A DNA stretch of 55,949 bases from Mesotaenium endlicherianum (GCA_009602735.1 WELA01004268.1:585429-641377); one strand, 5' to 3'; positions 24,397-36,702 are shown, counted from the stretch's first letter. Translations and numbers: made by a program. The notes: generated by a model not told the origin, from the sequence alone.

Positions 24397-25535
24397 AGGC
24401 TGTAGCAAAGTTCAAAGAAAAGAGCCAATGGGCTGCAAGTTACCTATTGTACCTAGGAGCCGTGGATTCAACACTACATGATTGCTCATCTTTGTTCGTA
24501 GAATGGGTCGCAAAATGGAATACAGAAGACAGTGGATGTGTGAAGAGTACTCAATTTTCAGCATGCACCAATACGAATGACAATTAGTGCCACTCGCGAA
24601 CATGCAGTAGTGATATAAGTCATGCAGTTCCAACAGTCTATCTTCATTTGCCACAAAAGAATGGACATCTCAAGTGTACATAACTTGCCATTCACCCGCT
24701 GAAGCTCAAGAAACTTACAGTGCAATCACTATAAGCCTGAATATCATAATGTTGGTGAATGAACACAAATACATCTGAACACATTTAGGGGGCAGTCTCA
24801 CGTCGGCGTGGCAAGAATGATAATGACTTCGATGGGCGCACAAATGCACAAGCGCAATCAGAGTATTCATAATTGAGTGGGCTTTAAAAGAGGACAGTCT
24901 TCGAATGTACTGTGTTAATTGTCAGGGCTCGTGATTGCAAGCGTGTTTCTTCGTTTTCGTGCTTTCACCCCTTAAAGTTTCAGTCGAGGACGCCATAGAT
25001 GTGACAAGCAACCTCTAGCAGCCCCTCTTTCGCCTCTTACCTACCCCATTTTTCTCCTTCTGTATCGTCAAAGGAAGTCAGTGACTTATGATCTCGAGCT
25101 ATCCAAGTAATTGATGTTTCCTCGCGATTATCCGCAGCGTGCCTTCAGAACTCTGCGCGTCGCATATGTGACAACCAGCCTGTAGGGCTCGGTGAGGCAT
25201 TCTTCATCGAGCGCAGGGACCATTTGTCGTTATGACACTTTCTTCAGCCGTACATTACTGGGCTTACTACATTTAGCGAGACTCAACTTTTTGTTTAATG
25301 CGTGAGTTGTACTTTCTTCCAGTACAAGCCGCTTAGTGTGTAGGTAATTGAGCCTTTTCTGCTGAATGCCTCTGGAAACGAGCAAGGGTATGCTTACCAA
25401 GGAGTGATAAGAATTGGCACTATCAACTGTAGAGTGGTCGAATTAGCTCTCTTGGGATAGTAGTATCATCATGTGCTGAAGAACAACCTGTAGCTTCTTA
25501 CAGATGTAGGCATTTATAAGTGGTAGTCGGTGACC
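24397..25535. other. Intergenic, AKR to LisH-CTLH gene
   Basis: This 1.1-kb interval should contain the AKR 3' end and the promoter of the next gene. No coding exon, RNA gene or repeat was recognised. Confidence 0.5.
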
Positions 25536-27383
25536 ATGGACGTAGAGAAGCAGGAGGTGGAGCCTACACAGCTCAAGCTTGGGATTCCAATCGAGAATCT
25601 TGACCAAATGGTGAGTCTATTCGTCACCATTGATTGCTCTTGAAGTTATCCGAACCAGCAAGCAGCACCTACATCTGTAGCAAAATCGTACTCATAAAAG
25701 CGGAGTTAAAACTAGGTAAAGGTGAAGTCTCACATGGAAATTGATGAGGCTGGGATACAAAAAGCCTGGCTATGTGTGTCAAGAAGTCAACTTAATGATA
25801 TTTTCTCCTGTGTGTTCTATGAAACAGGTAGTCAAGGAGGCTGATGTACATCAGATAGTTCTCTCCTACCTTGTACATAACTGTTTCAAGGAGACCGCAG
25901 AGACCTTCATATCATCAACTGGAATGAAGCAGGCTGCAAAGTACTCCGAGCATATTGACAGGAAAAAGCGCATTTGCCTCCGTATGTCTCATTTTCCGCT
26001 TTTGTTTCCATACTGTAAAGTTGGCCACGTGTGCAGTCAGTGCCTTGATAATTATCTGGTGGTTTATTCTTGCAATAATATTACCTTCAAGGGCCGTGCT
26101 TCTTGTTGCAGCCATATACTTGTGCGCCTTGCAAGGGGAAGCTTTGAAAGCAATAGAGCTGACCAAGGACCTTGGAGGAGACTTGCTCGAGGCCAATCCA
26201 GCTGTGCACTTTGACCTATTGACAGTACACTTTGTTGAACTTATTAGGAAGAAGAAATGGTAAGCTGTTCTGGACCCTGATGGGACAAAGAAATACGCGT
26301 GAAGCAAGGGGCGATAGTGCAGAGTCTGCTCACAGTGTTTAGAGAATTTAGGCACTTAATGTAATGTAGACCTGTAGACCCTGGTTGTGTGCTGTCTCCT
26401 GATAATAGGATTTGTTGGTTAGAAGATGCTCCAAAAATTAAATTTGTAGCCTTGCAAACAAGGTCGTAGTCCTGTATCTCCCGATTGATGACTTTTTTCT
26501 GCCCTCGCTGCTTCTACTGAGACAAGTAACAGTTTTTGCCGCTTCGTCGGTATTCTCGGGTGGTCGCGCTTGCAGTGAGGAGGCACTACTATTTGCTCAG
26601 CAGGAATTGAAGCCTTATGGTAGACAACCGAAGTATTTGGAGAAACTGCAGGTATTTCCTATGTACAAGTCTTCGCCCTTTTGACTCGTGGCGTCGCCAA
26701 TACATTGTTCTTAATTTGATTGTTGTTTCCTCATGGGCAAAGACGTCTTATTTGAAAGACGTGAGAAAAGCCTGCATCTACTAGGCTTCATGAAATAGCC
26801 AGGATATGGAGGTGGGTTTGATATTGCAAGGTCTGCTTTTTCAATTATGATTCTTGTGACTGTGTTGGCCTGTCTTCCTCACGACCTTGCCTATGCTTGC
26901 AGGACTGTCTCGCTCTTCTTGCTTATGAAGAGCCCCATACTTCCCCAGTTGGCTCCTTGCTCAGTCCTGAATATCGTCAAACAGTTGCTGACGCCCTTAA
27001 TGGTGCTCTACTAGGTGCCAGTCTCCACCCCACTTTTGCTGATGTGCCAAGCTTAAGGAGAAACTTTTTCTTGCTTCGGAGGGAGAGTAATTGCTCATCT
27101 AGTCTCAGCCTATGCAGGCAGTGGAGTTCTTGAGTATGTCAAGATGTCCCTGTGGTTCTTTCTGCACCCTCTTGGCATGGCAGCCTGATGCTTGTCTATC
27201 GTAATGAATGTATGCAGCTTATGCGGAGCTGCCGAGTTTTGCTCCATTGGAACGGCTCTTGAAGCATGTGGTGGCCCTCAGGCAGCGCCTGTATCAGGAA
27301 AAGGTACACTTACATGCTTTCTTGTCTTTCCAATTCATTCTGCACCACAGTGTTTACGCATCATTGTTCTGCTCCAGGGATGA
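25536..27383 (+). CDS. LisH-CTLH-CRA protein of GID/CTLH ligase type
   Basis: Such proteins are scaffold subunits of the GID/CTLH ubiquitin ligase; the exact role of this plant branch is unknown. Exons 25536-25610, 25828-25981, 26112-26259, 26576-26651, 26903-27014 and 27218-27303 fit in phase. A seventh exon, 27378-27383 (GGA TGA after CTGCTCCAG), supplies the stop, giving 218 residues. LisH: ADVHQIVLSYLVHNCFKETA with SSTGMKQ. CTLH: GEALKAIELTKDL and HFDLLTVHFVELIRKKKC. CRA: EEALLFAQQELKPYG, DCLALLAYEEP and AYAELPSFAPLERLLKHVV. It resembles the small plant LisH/RanBPM-like proteins, which start NEIRNIVLAYLVHNCF, more than GID8 itself. The last exon is the weakest part, and the true C-terminus may be longer. 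Confidence 0.8.
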
Positions 27384-29014
27384 TTTTCTAGTCAATTTTT
27401 TTGCTAACTGGAGTTCTGTGCCACCGAAGTAAAGTTGTTACATTAGGAACACGCTAGTGGAACAATATGCTAGTAGACCATTCGATGCTTGTGCCTTGTA
27501 TCCCCTAGGAGCTCTACCCAAGTACTCATGCTCACTAAAGTCATCAATGCGAGTGTTGAATATTCACAGCGTTCTCTTGGGACCACGTGCATGCAGGGCT
27601 CACCTGGCCCATTTTGCCTGCAGTCTTATTTGAGTTCTTAGAGCTCTTGTTCCAAAAGGTGGTGTATGCAGTCCCTCAGCTTCCATCATAAAGGTCACCT
27701 CGATGTTGTGCAGGGGTGTGGGCGCATTCTTTGTACATATTGATAATTTTGTTTCTCCACTGCCCATGCCTTTGGTTATGGACCGGCAACATGGTTTGCA
27801 ATTTGCAAACAATGTGCATTGTGCTTACATTTGTAAGTGCGACCAGTATATGCTCTTCTAATTAAATACGTTTCAAATGCATGTTGAAAATGAGATGACT
27901 TGGCGAAGTCAAATCATGCGATTTAAGACAAACTGCGTGACTTGCTTAGTTTGTCTTGTATACACATGATGTTTGAGCATAATGGTGAGCACTACAATGG
28001 CATGCAGATTCACACGAGTATCTTGTGAGAAAGTGATATGGTGAAGATTCGATGGCAAGTGAAACCTGCTGAGCAGTTCACATTGTTTGGTATCTTATTC
28101 TGTCACTTATCTTCTATTAGCATTTTAAAGTTGTATTACGTTGTTTGGGGGATGTGCTCTATGACTACATGAAAGAGGACATAGGTTTAAGCTTGCTTCA
28201 AGTCAATCAACAATGCGTGAAAAGGGGACAATACTGGTGAGTTCACTTATTGAACTTGAGGGACTTCTTGAAAGTTGGCCGCGTAAAATAATCGTAGTAC
28301 AATGGTTGTGAGGGATCATGCAGCTTGCATGGATGACTTGTGCATCTTCTTCCGTCTAAGAGAAGAGGAAATGACACCAACCAATGGAGAACAAAATTGT
28401 TAAGGGTGACATGCATGTTATGCCCATACTTCTTATTACAACATTTAGAGCTTTGCAAAGCGCATTGAAGGTAACTCTGCTAGCAAATTTACTCGATACA
28501 CTAAATTTGATTTGCAATTGTACAATCCTTCTCCAAAATCTGCACAAAATAGCTGGATGGTGCCAATGGGATATGAGAAGCACATGTGAACCTTTGTGTG
28601 AGTGTAAGTTGCCACGCGAGTAGGCCTTCATTGAATTTCCTTTTGCTCGTCATGTTCCTCATGGCACATGAAATTGCTCACCATCAAGCAATGAATTTGG
28701 ATTATAGAGACATCTTGTGTGCTTTTTCAATACGTATGTACTTGCCTGTGTACCAACTTATATCTCATAAAGAAGTAAACTTAATGTAATGAGCATCTCT
28801 GTGATCCATCGTTATATATAATCCACGTCACACGAAGCACGTCATAAACTTTCATAAAATAAATAAGACTTTGAATAGTTTCTACATACATGGTTGTGTG
28901 TATTTCTATTCAGGTATATAAGCTAAGCAACCGTCACCCTTAGGTAGCTCATCGCAGAGGATCGATTTGTCATAACTTTTGAACATTCATGGAGTGTGGG
29001 CTTCATATTGTTGT
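27384..29014. other. Intergenic, nothing recognised
   Basis: This is AT-rich sequence between the CTLH-type gene and the retrotransposon. Short open frames have no recognisable content and no exon pattern. Confidence 0.5.
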
Positions 29015-29019
29015 GACAA

Positions 29020-29522
29020 TGTAGTGAAACAGATAGATAAAGTACTTAGTAAAACAGAATACTTTATCTATTCAAGACAAGGATCTTTGAACACAAGTGG
29101 TAGCTTCTTGAAAGAGAGATGGCTTCTTGAAAGTTAATATATTTCTGGAGTTTGGCAAGTACAAGAGTGATTCTGGAATGTCTTTCTATGTTCTAGCTCT
29201 TGTTTATATACTTGCTACATAAGTAATTTCTAGGAAGGTGTATGTTGATGTGTTGGCACCCAACACATCCCAAAACTTGCCACCTCTTTCTAGAATAATG
29301 TACACATGTCCTTTTGACCTAAAAATGGCACATTTGACTTTTGCCACATGGAGTTCTTCTAGGTCTTTCCTCTAACTTCGAAAATGCCTTGGAAGGTTCA
29401 AAGGACATGAACCAAGTTACTAGAGTACCTATTCACACTTGACTCCACACAATACTACTCCAAATATATTTGAAAACATTAAAATATATGCAAACTAATA
29501 TATAATAACTCAAATCACTACA
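29020..29522 (-). repeat. 3' LTR of intact chromovirus
   Basis: This is the downstream LTR in element orientation. It is 503 bp, bounded by TG and CA, next to target-site duplication copy GACAA at 29015-29019. It differs from the right LTR by seven substitutions and no gaps. Confidence 0.95.
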
Positions 29523-29533
29523 TCACCCCCCCG
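29523..29533 (-). other. Polypurine tract
   Basis: Read on the minus strand, a G-run ending GGGGGGGTGA abuts the 3' LTR. This is the position and composition expected of the primer for plus-strand DNA synthesis. From 29534 to 30291 the element has an untranslated 3' region with nothing else recognised. Confidence 0.7.
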
Positions 29534-30291
29534 ATAGAAAAAGCGACGTCTCGGCGCGTCAAGTCAGGTCTTACACATGTGGAGCAAACTAGTCAACAGT
29601 TTCAAGTCAGATGCCACACATGTGAAGAGGACTAGTCAAAGGCGCCAAGTCAGGTGCTACACATGTAAGGTAGACTAGGCAAGGTCGTAGGTGGTGTGAC
29701 CTTATTGGCTAGCCTACTCCTTAATGATAAAGAAAATTGTACAAGTTGGCCCAGAATCTGCCACGAACTCAAAAATTCATAGCGGCCACAGAACTGCTCC
29801 AAATCTGAAAATTCGAGTGCCAGACGGACCGCGTCGGAGAACTCTACCGGGTCACCAAATTTGAGAGCATTCTCATTTCTGGAGTGTCGTTGAGAGCTGA
29901 GAGAGTAGGCACTCCTCCAAATCTGTGCAGAAACTTCTGAAAATCATAAGTCCTTCTATACTTCTCCAAATTCTGCAAACTAAGTCTCAAACTGGGCGCT
30001 GTAAGATGTTCTACCAGAGTCTTGAGTTTCAGAGCATTCCAAGTTCAGGGGAGGGCACAATGTCAGAAGGCATATTCTGCCCTAACAATGCCAGCAGCCT
30101 GACCCCCTTCTACTTAGAGCATCATATCTCTCTCACCAGTGCTCCAAATTGAGCAAACTTGGACTCTAAATGACCGGCTACTCATGGACTACAGCCAGGT
30201 AAATTTTCAGAATTTATTATGCAGAGACCTATTACCAGTAGCAGTTTTAGTTTTCTGTCCAGAAACTGCGAGAAGAGAAGAGTGTCTAATG

Positions 30292-33200
30292 TCAATTTTT
30301 CCTCTTTCTTGTTCTTGCAGGCTGCCTCCAAGGGGTCTTCTGCTGCTTCTTGATGGTGGCAGGCTGCCTCCCTGAAGTCTTCGGGCTTCTAGTAGAGAGA
30401 CTTGGGGCTGGTCCAAGATGGGGGTTGGCGGCATGGAAGCGCTTCAACTTTCTCTGAACTTTGTCAAGGTAGTGCGCCGCCACCCAACTATTCTCCGAAT
30501 CTGGATATCCTTTCCACTTGATCAAGTATTGCTGCTGTCTCCTGAAATTTCTCATAGCCACTATGTCTTCCACTTCGTACTCCAAATGATCATCCACTAT
30601 TGTTGGGGCTGGTGGGGTTGTCACACGTCCTGGGAACTTGTTGTCGGGTTGCACATATGGCTTGAAGAGGGAAGCGTGGAATACGGGGTCGATGTGCATA
30701 GTCTGGGGAAGTTCTAGCTTGAAAGCAACGGGGTTGACTTGCTGGATAATCTTGAAGGGTCCCAAATACTTGGGAGAGAACTTGCTGCCGGCAGGCCTGT
30801 TGTTCAGGGAAATGTTCTTGGATGATAGTAACACGTTGTCACCCACTCTGTACGTAATTTCTCTTCTGGATCTGTTCGCCACTCTTGCTTGAGCATCTTG
30901 CGCGTGTTGTAGAGCTTTCTTCGCTGCTGTAAGGGCTGCTTCTAATGTCTCCATAAAATCTGTGGCTGCAGGTACTTCATCATGGCCAGCCGTGAAGCTC
31001 AGTGGCGTGGTCGGATGGAAGCCATAGTTGAGGAAGAATGGGGACTCTTGGGTAGAGGCCTGCGTAGTGTTGTTGTAGGCAAACTCGAGGGGGGTCAAGT
31101 ACATGTCCCAGTCTTGCTCGAGGGTAGACACGTAGGCCTTTAGAGAGGTCTTTAGGGTACGATTCATACGCTCGGTTTGCCCATCTGATTGTGGGTGGTA
31201 GGCAGTAGACATATCCAGCGATGTACCCAAGTTCTTGAAGAGATTTTTCCAGAAATGGCTTGTGAATCTTGGATCTCTATCTGACACAATTCTTGATGGT
31301 AGTCCATGGAGTCGGAAGATGTTGTCAAAGATGAGTCTTGCAAGTTGTGGTGCTGTAGCCTTAGTCGTCGTGGGAATAAAATGAGCCATCTTGGTAAGTC
31401 TGTCCACCACCGTGAGTATTGCATTATGGCCTCGAGGTGTCACGGGCAAGTCCACGATAAGGTCCATTGAGATGTCCGTCCATTGTCTTTCGGGGATTGG
31501 TAGTGGTTGGAGGAGTCCTCCCGCCTTTTGCGATGATGGCTTGATTCTTTGGCATGTGTCACAGCTCCTGCAGTACTCCTTGACTTGCTTAGACATGCCT
31601 GGCCAACAATAAGTCCTAGCTAGAACGCCCGTGGTCCTTAGGATTCCAAAGTGTCCTCCAAGAGGGTTGTCGTGTGCTTCTCGTAGAAGCAAGAGCCGGA
31701 GGTCTATGTCATTAGGAACACATCTCTGGCCCGTATCTTGCCTCACCCAATAATTGCCTTCTTGCTTCTTGCATGGGTCCAAGGCTGCTTCTCCGTTCTT
31801 GTAGTAAGGGTCTCTTTCATAGGCGGCTGAAAATCGAGCTTCCAGATCTGTCTTCAGGGATACCATCACTGCATTTAATTGCAGTCTTGAGAGGGGGTCA
31901 GCCGGGTTTGTCTTGCCGGGCTGGTACTGAATCGTGATGTTGTATTGTTGCAAGTATCCGCTCCATCTTGCTTGTCTCCTTGAGAGATACGGCTGCGTTT
32001 GGAGGTGCTTTAACGCCTCGTGGTCCGTGGTGACCAGTACTTTGCGTCCTTCAACGTAGCAGCGCCAAACCTTCAAGGCATGTACAATCGCCAATGCCTC
32101 TCGCTCCGTGGTTGTATAATTTTGCTCGGCTGGATTTAGCTTCCTTGACTCGTAGGCGATGGGCTGCAGTCCCTTGCCTTGGTCTTGAAGCAGGATTGCT
32201 CCTATTGCATAGGAAGATGCATCGGTGATGACGTGGAAGGGCCAATCTGGGTTTGGACTTGGGAGTGTGAGCACCGGGGATGTGGTCAATCTTCGCTTTA
32301 ACTCTTGAAATGCCTCTTCCTCTTTCTCGGTCCATGTATATAGCCTGTCCTTCTTGAGTAGATCTGTCAGGGGGGCTGCTATGTGCGAGAAGCCTTGGAT
32401 GAATTTTCTGTACCAATTGGCAAATCCCAAGAATGACTGGAGTTCTTTCTTGGTCGTGGGGGTTGGCCATTCCTCCACCACCGTGGTCTTCTTGGGGTCC
32501 ATCTTGATGCCATCAGCAGTCACGTGGAGACCTAGGAACTCCACTTCTTGTTTGGCAAACTCGCACTTTGACTCCTTCGCAAATAGCTTGTTTTGCTTCA
32601 ATACTTCAAGGACTTCTTTCAAGTGTCTCGCATGCTCTTCAAGGGTCTTGCTGTAGATAAGGATGTCATCGATGAATACCACCACAAATCTGTCCAACAT
32701 GGGCTGAAATATGGTGTTCATCATAGTCATGAAAGTTGCTGGCGCGTTGGTGAGTCCAAATGGCAGGACCATGAACTCAAAATGTCCATATCTTGTCCTG
32801 AATGCCGTCTTCTCTATGTCCGGTTCTGCGATGCGAATCTGGTGGTAGCCGCTCCGTAAGTCAATCTTCGTGAAGTACTTGGCTCCAACCAGCCGGTCCA
32901 TGAGCTCATCCATGCGCGGCAGCGGGTATCGATTCTTGATGGTGATCTTGTTGAGGGCGCGATAGTCCACACACATCCTCAAGGTACCATCTTTCTTCTT
33001 GACAAATAGCACCGGGGCTCCAAATGGCGACTTGCTAGGTCGAATGAAGCCATGCTCCAGTAGCTCCTTGATTTGCTTCTTGACTTCGTCTAGCTCCGTG
33101 TATGACATTTTGAACGTAGGCCGAGAGATGGGCTTGCTTCCGGGCTCCAACTCTATCTTGTGGTCTACGAATCTTTTGGGGGGTAGGCCCTTGGGCAATT

Positions 33201-33957
33201 CCGGGGAGAACACTTCTTTGTAGTCCTCTAAGACTTCTTGTATCTCCTTGGGAACGGGGCTGCCTTCTTGACTCTCGATGTCTTTCTTGATGTCTTTTGG
33301 CGTGATCAAGGCCAAAAGAAGCTCGTGTCCCTTCCTCACAAGTCTCTTGAGTTGGAGGGCGGACAATAGTATCTCGTGTGCCGGCTTCTGGATGTCTTGG
33401 GTCTGGATATTCTGGATTGCGCGCAAAATACAGATTCTTGAAGTGATGTCATTCTTGATCTTGATAGTACCGGTCCTCCAATCAACTTGGGGGTTGTGCT
33501 TGGTCAACCAAGGCGTCCCTAGGATGACGTCGTACTTGCCCAATTGCATGGGGGAGAACACTACTCTATCCTTGAAGGACTTGATAGAGAGTGCCAAGGG
33601 GTACGTCTTCTTGGAAGGGGTAGTATAGGAGAATCCATCGGGCATCATAATCTCCTCGTCGTGGTCAAGAGTTCGCATAGTAATACCGTGCTTGGTGGCA
33701 AAATCTGCAGCAATGAAGTTGCCTTGAGCTCCGCTATCCACCAAGATGTGGACCTTCTCTCCTCCAAGGTAACCTCTCAAACTCATTGGGGCTGGAACGT
33801 CGTCTTCAACGGGGGTCTCCACCTCACTTGGCGTGTTGCCTTCTCGTGAAGTGGGTCTTGGGGTGGTAGGCTCCTGGCCTACCGGCGCTGTCCGTTTTTT
33901 GACAACTTTTTGGGGCATGAAAGTGCACGATGGCCCTTTTCCTTGCAATAAAAGCAT
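30292..33957 (-). CDS. pol: Chromovirus Pol polyprotein
   Basis: The open frame is 1,221 codons. Domains by residue: aspartic protease at about 65-150 with DSG at 74-76; reverse transcriptase at about 280-480 with catalytic FIDD at 428-431; RNase H at about 570-685 with D579, E618 or E620, and D645; integrase zinc finger H762, H769, C799, C802; integrase core D832, D893, E929 with the canonical D-35-E spacing; chromodomain at about 1124-1170 (YLIKWKGYP). All catalytic residues are present. The frame overlaps gag by 79 bases in the -1 frame. Translation therefore probably depends on ribosomal frameshifting, so the first residues of this frame before the slip site may not be made. The first ATG at 33957 is only the frame's formal start. 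Confidence 0.93.
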   Translation of the reverse strand: MLLLQGKGPSCTFMPQKVVKKRTAPVGQEPTTPRPTSREGNTPSEVETPVEDDVPAPMSLRGYLGGEKVHILVDSGAQGNFIAADFATKHGITMRTLDHDEEIMMPDGFSYTTPSKKTYPLALSIKSFKDRVVFSPMQLGKYDVILGTPWLTKHNPQVDWRTGTIKIKNDITSRICILRAIQNIQTQDIQKPAHEILLSALQLKRLVRKGHELLLALITPKDIKKDIESQEGSPVPKEIQEVLEDYKEVFSPELPKGLPPKRFVDHKIELEPGSKPISRPTFKMSYTELDEVKKQIKELLEHGFIRPSKSPFGAPVLFVKKKDGTLRMCVDYRALNKITIKNRYPLPRMDELMDRLVGAKYFTKIDLRSGYHQIRIAEPDIEKTAFRTRYGHFEFMVLPFGLTNAPATFMTMMNTIFQPMLDRFVVVFIDDILIYSKTLEEHARHLKEVLEVLKQNKLFAKESKCEFAKQEVEFLGLHVTADGIKMDPKKTTVVEEWPTPTTKKELQSFLGFANWYRKFIQGFSHIAAPLTDLLKKDRLYTWTEKEEEAFQELKRRLTTSPVLTLPSPNPDWPFHVITDASSYAIGAILLQDQGKGLQPIAYESRKLNPAEQNYTTTEREALAIVHALKVWRCYVEGRKVLVTTDHEALKHLQTQPYLSRRQARWSGYLQQYNITIQYQPGKTNPADPLSRLQLNAVMVSLKTDLEARFSAAYERDPYYKNGEAALDPCKKQEGNYWVRQDTGQRCVPNDIDLRLLLLREAHDNPLGGHFGILRTTGVLARTYCWPGMSKQVKEYCRSCDTCQRIKPSSQKAGGLLQPLPIPERQWTDISMDLIVDLPVTPRGHNAILTVVDRLTKMAHFIPTTTKATAPQLARLIFDNIFRLHGLPSRIVSDRDPRFTSHFWKNLFKNLGTSLDMSTAYHPQSDGQTERMNRTLKTSLKAYVSTLEQDWDMYLTPLEFAYNNTTQASTQESPFFLNYGFHPTTPLSFTAGHDEVPAATDFMETLEAALTAAKKALQHAQDAQARVANRSRREITYRVGDNVLLSSKNISLNNRPAGSKFSPKYLGPFKIIQQVNPVAFKLELPQTMHIDPVFHASLFKPYVQPDNKFPGRVTTPPAPTIVDDHLEYEVEDIVAMRNFRRQQQYLIKWKGYPDSENSWVAAHYLDKVQRKLKRFHAANPHLGPAPSLSTRSPKTSGRQPATIKKQQKTPWRQPARTRKRKN
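33865..33900 (-). promoter_or_regulatory. Putative -1 frameshift signal between gag and pol
   Basis: On the minus strand the heptamer A AAA AAC (33900-33894), in the gag frame, sits 12 bases before the gag stop codon. After a 10-base spacer comes a perfect 7-bp hairpin, GGTAGGC and GCCTACC around a 5-base loop (33883-33865). Slipping back one base at the heptamer leads straight into the open pol frame (next codon CGG). The heptamer and hairpin are conserved in the decayed copy at 47503-47509 and 47520-47538. Confidence 0.75.
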
Positions 33958-35159
33958 AGTCCAGCCGTCATGAGAGCTTCTTTTTCAGCCGGGGAGAGTC
34001 TTGCTTTCACTCCTTGCTGGTTTCTTGCATCATAAGTGTCATTGGAGGGTCTTCCACTCTTCCGGGCAGCCGCGGGGTCCCTTTTAATAACTCCGATTTC
34101 CATGGGTGTGGGTCCAGATTCGGATGTGGAAGGGGCTGCGTACACCCGCGTCGTCGGTACCCGTGAAGATGAAGGCACGGAGTGCTTGAAATCCAAGGTA
34201 TCCACCTTTTGGGCCACTTCAATGATCTTTGAGAAGTCCGTCAAGTCGCGTAACTCCACTTCCTTTGCCACCTTGGGTTTGAGGCCAAAGATGTAGCGGT
34301 CAATCTTCTCCTCGAGAGACATGTTGGGGATCTCAAGAGTGAGGGCGTGAAATCTGGATGTATACTCTTGAACGGACGTCGTTTGCTTGAGATGGTGGAG
34401 CTTTCCTCGGGCAATCTTCTCCGCATTGATGGGCATGAATTGCTTCTTGAGGGCCTCACGAAAATCTGCCCATCTTGCATATGATGGTGGGGGCTCTTGG
34501 CCGAGCATGGGGTGCGCCATAGCTTGATATATAGCCGCTTGATAGTTACGCCACCATGATGTTGCTGCTCCTCTAAGTAAGGTAACGGCAAAGGGAACGT
34601 AGTCCTCCTCGGGTACTTCAAGGAATGCGAGGTACGTCTCCACTTGGTAGAGCCATAAATTCAGGTTGGCACCTTTCCCGGGGTTGAAAGTGTCGGGTTT
34701 GCCGGGCTTGATGAGTTTCCTTGCTCTCGTTGGCTCTTGTGGAGGCGCTTGAGCCGGGGCTGGATTTTGAGCATTGCTCGCAATAGGGGCAACCATGGCA
34801 GCCATAGCTTCTCTTGACGCTTGCACGGTTGCTTCATAGGTGGCCAAGCCCACTTGGTTGTGGACGGTCATTAGGAAGGCTGCCCACTCATTTGCGGGAA
34901 CTCCTTGTGGTGGGGTCAACTTTGCTATAGCGGCTGCCACGGGATTTGACGGTGCTCCTCCTTGTGGTGCTTCTTGTTGTTGGAGATTTCCTTGAGTAGG
35001 CTCTCCCATCGACGCTGGAGGAGGGTGTGCTCCTCCTTGTGGTGCTTCTTGTTGTTGCAGATTTTCTTGAGTGGGCTCTCCCATCGGCGCTGGAGGAGGG
35101 TGTCTTGGAGAGGAAGGGCTTCCTTCGAAAGCTTGCTGTTGGTCTTGAGGATCGGCCAT
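33879..35159 (-). CDS. gag: Chromovirus Gag
   Basis: The frame is 426 codons. Gag forms the virus-like particle and packages the RNA. The retrotransposon Gag region lies around residues 130-290 ([26 protein letters not shown]). A CCHC zinc knuckle is at C402, C405, H410 and C415, followed by a basic tail ending NGQRR. The N-terminus holds a 25-residue tandem duplication (residues 20-44 and 45-69, bases 35102-34953) built on [11 protein letters not shown]. The start codon lies 25 bases downstream of the primer-binding site in element orientation. Confidence 0.93.
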   Translation of the reverse strand: MADPQDQQQAFEGSPSSPRHPPPAPMGEPTQENLQQQEAPQGGAHPPPASMGEPTQGNLQQQEAPQGGAPSNPVAAAIAKLTPPQGVPANEWAAFLMTVHNQVGLATYEATVQASREAMAAMVAPIASNAQNPAPAQAPPQEPTRARKLIKPGKPDTFNPGKGANLNLWLYQVETYLAFLEVPEEDYVPFAVTLLRGAATSWWRNYQAAIYQAMAHPMLGQEPPPSYARWADFREALKKQFMPINAEKIARGKLHHLKQTTSVQEYTSRFHALTLEIPNMSLEEKIDRYIFGLKPKVAKEVELRDLTDFSKIIEVAQKVDTLDFKHSVPSSSRVPTTRVYAAPSTSESGPTPMEIGVIKRDPAAARKSGRPSNDTYDARNQQGVKARLSPAEKEALMTAGLCFYCKEKGHRALSCPKKLSKNGQRR

Positions 35160-35183
35160 CTTCTTGTGCTACCAAAGTGCCTA

Positions 35184-35195
35184 GCTCCGATACCA
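35184..35195 (-). other. Primer-binding site (initiator Met tRNA type)
   Basis: TGGTATCGGAGC on the minus strand starts one base after the 5' LTR. It matches the usual plant initiator-methionine primer site TGGTATCAGAGC except for one base. The decayed element has the exact form at 46287-46298. Confidence 0.8.
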
Positions 35196-35196
35196 C

Positions 35197-35699
35197 TGTA
35201 GTGAAACAGATAGATAAAGTACTTAGTAAAACAGAATACTTTATCTATTCAAGACAAGGATCTTTGAACACAAGTGGTAGCTTCTTGAAAGAGAGATGGC
35301 TTCTTGAAAGTTAATATATTTCTGGATTTTGGCAAGTACAAGAGTGATTCTGGAATGTCTTTCTATGTTCTAGCTCTTGTTTATATACTTGCTACATAAG
35401 TAATTTCTAGGAAGGTGTATGTTGATGTGTTGGCACCCAACACATCCCAAAACTTGCCACCTCTTTCTAGAATAATGTACACATGTCCTTTTGACCTAAA
35501 AATGGCACATCTGACTTTTGCCACATGGAGTTCTTCTAGGTCTTTCCTCTAACTTCGAAAATGCCTTGGAAGGTTCAAAGGACATGAACCAAGTTACTAG
35601 AGCACCTATTCACACTTGACTCCACACCATACTACTTCAAATATATTTGAAAACATTAAAATATATGCAAACTAATGTATAATGACTCAAATCACTACA
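35197..35699 (-). repeat. 5' LTR of intact chromovirus
   Basis: This is the upstream LTR in element orientation. It is 503 bp, bounded by TG and CA, with target-site duplication copy GACAA directly after it at 35700-35704. It should contain the element promoter. Confidence 0.95.
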
Positions 35700-35704
35700 G
35701 ACAA

Positions 35705-36589
35705 GTTCTAATGGTTCTGCTATGGGTGTTGAACCGAACTTTTTAGAATTAGTGCGCTCATCCTTTCCAAAGGGGCTCAACTAGAGGAAACTCTTGACTC
35801 CTTGAAGTGATTTGGCACGGTGCTTAGAACTGGAGTGATTTTGTATTACTGTAAGAGAAAACAAATGTGTGTCAAAGTGCAAGGTCCCACTCTTAGTGCA
35901 ATAGTTCTTAACTAACACGCTATGCTTCATGCTAGCAACTGAATGTTTGACTAGTCATCATGGATGAGTCAATAAAAGGTCAGTGAAAGATGAAGCAAGT
36001 CATTTTTGCCTTGTTGTCGTTGTAGAGACCTAGTGCCCATTCTGAACCATATAATGGCTACAACAGGTTTAGATTAGTGACATTGTAATGAAGTGATTGT
36101 CTTCGACACTTTTATCGAGGGTTTTATAATCTAGACGTAAAAAGTAGAAAAAACTACCATTAGTGAATGTACAGTACCACCCAAACGTGATGCTTATCCA
36201 AAAATAATAATACAAAGTATAAATTTATGCAACAGACCAACAGACTCTTAGAAGGGAGTTGCATAATTTCATTTTGTTTGCATATCTTTGCCCCAAGACG
36301 TCAAAGAGACGAAATTGCACTCTTCGCGGATTTTCGAGAAGAATTCGGCATGGATTTGGGAGCATGCGTTGGCATGTCATAATATGTTCTGGAAATTGAG
36401 AACCCGTGTACATGTGCAATTCTATTTTATATGCACAAGATTATCTAGCCCATTGTGTCAAATGTAATACATTTGTCAATATCTGTTTAAATATGCATGG
36501 TCTCTTTAACAGAAATATTGAAAGTCTAGGAAAAGGACTCCGGAACCATAGAATGAAAAACCGGTAACATATATGAAGCAAAATCAAGG
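35705..36589. other. Intergenic, nothing recognised
   Basis: AT-rich sequence between the retrotransposon and the repeat beside tRNA-Leu. No exon, RNA gene or transposon part was seen. Confidence 0.5.
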
Positions 36590-36702
36590 GGCAGCAGGTC
36601 CATATTATACTCGGAGATAGCAGAAGCAGAAATCATAGCACTTCTAAGACTGGCAGCAGGTCCATATTAGACTTGGAAATTGCAGAAGCAGAAAAGGTAG
36701 AT
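36590..36702. repeat. Imperfect 62-bp-period direct repeat beside tRNA-Leu
   Basis: Segments beginning GGCAGCAGGTCCATATTA at 36590 and 36652 recur with a few differences and both end GCAGAAGCAGAAA. They lie just downstream (3') of the minus-strand tRNA gene. Function unknown. Confidence 0.75.

Larger units (their letters stand above)
29020..35699 (-). mobile_element. Full-length Ty3/gypsy chromovirus
   Basis: A complete 6,680-bp LTR retrotransposon lies on the minus strand. Both LTRs are 503 bp and start TG and end CA, with the inverted ends TGTAGTGA and TCACTACA. The element is flanked by the 5-bp target-site duplication GACAA (29015-29019 and 35700-35704). It has a primer-binding site, a gag frame, a pol frame in the -1 frame with protease, reverse transcriptase, RNase H, integrase and a C-terminal chromodomain, and a polypurine tract. 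The order RT-RNase H-integrase and the chromodomain place it in Ty3/gypsy chromoviruses. The LTRs differ at 7 of 503 positions (1.4 percent by eye) and both frames are open, so insertion was recent. The element may still be competent. Confidence 0.95.

Noticed and set aside
29020..29522. Element end considered as a solo LTR
   Set aside because: A second LTR of equal length, coding internal region and matching target duplication show a full element.
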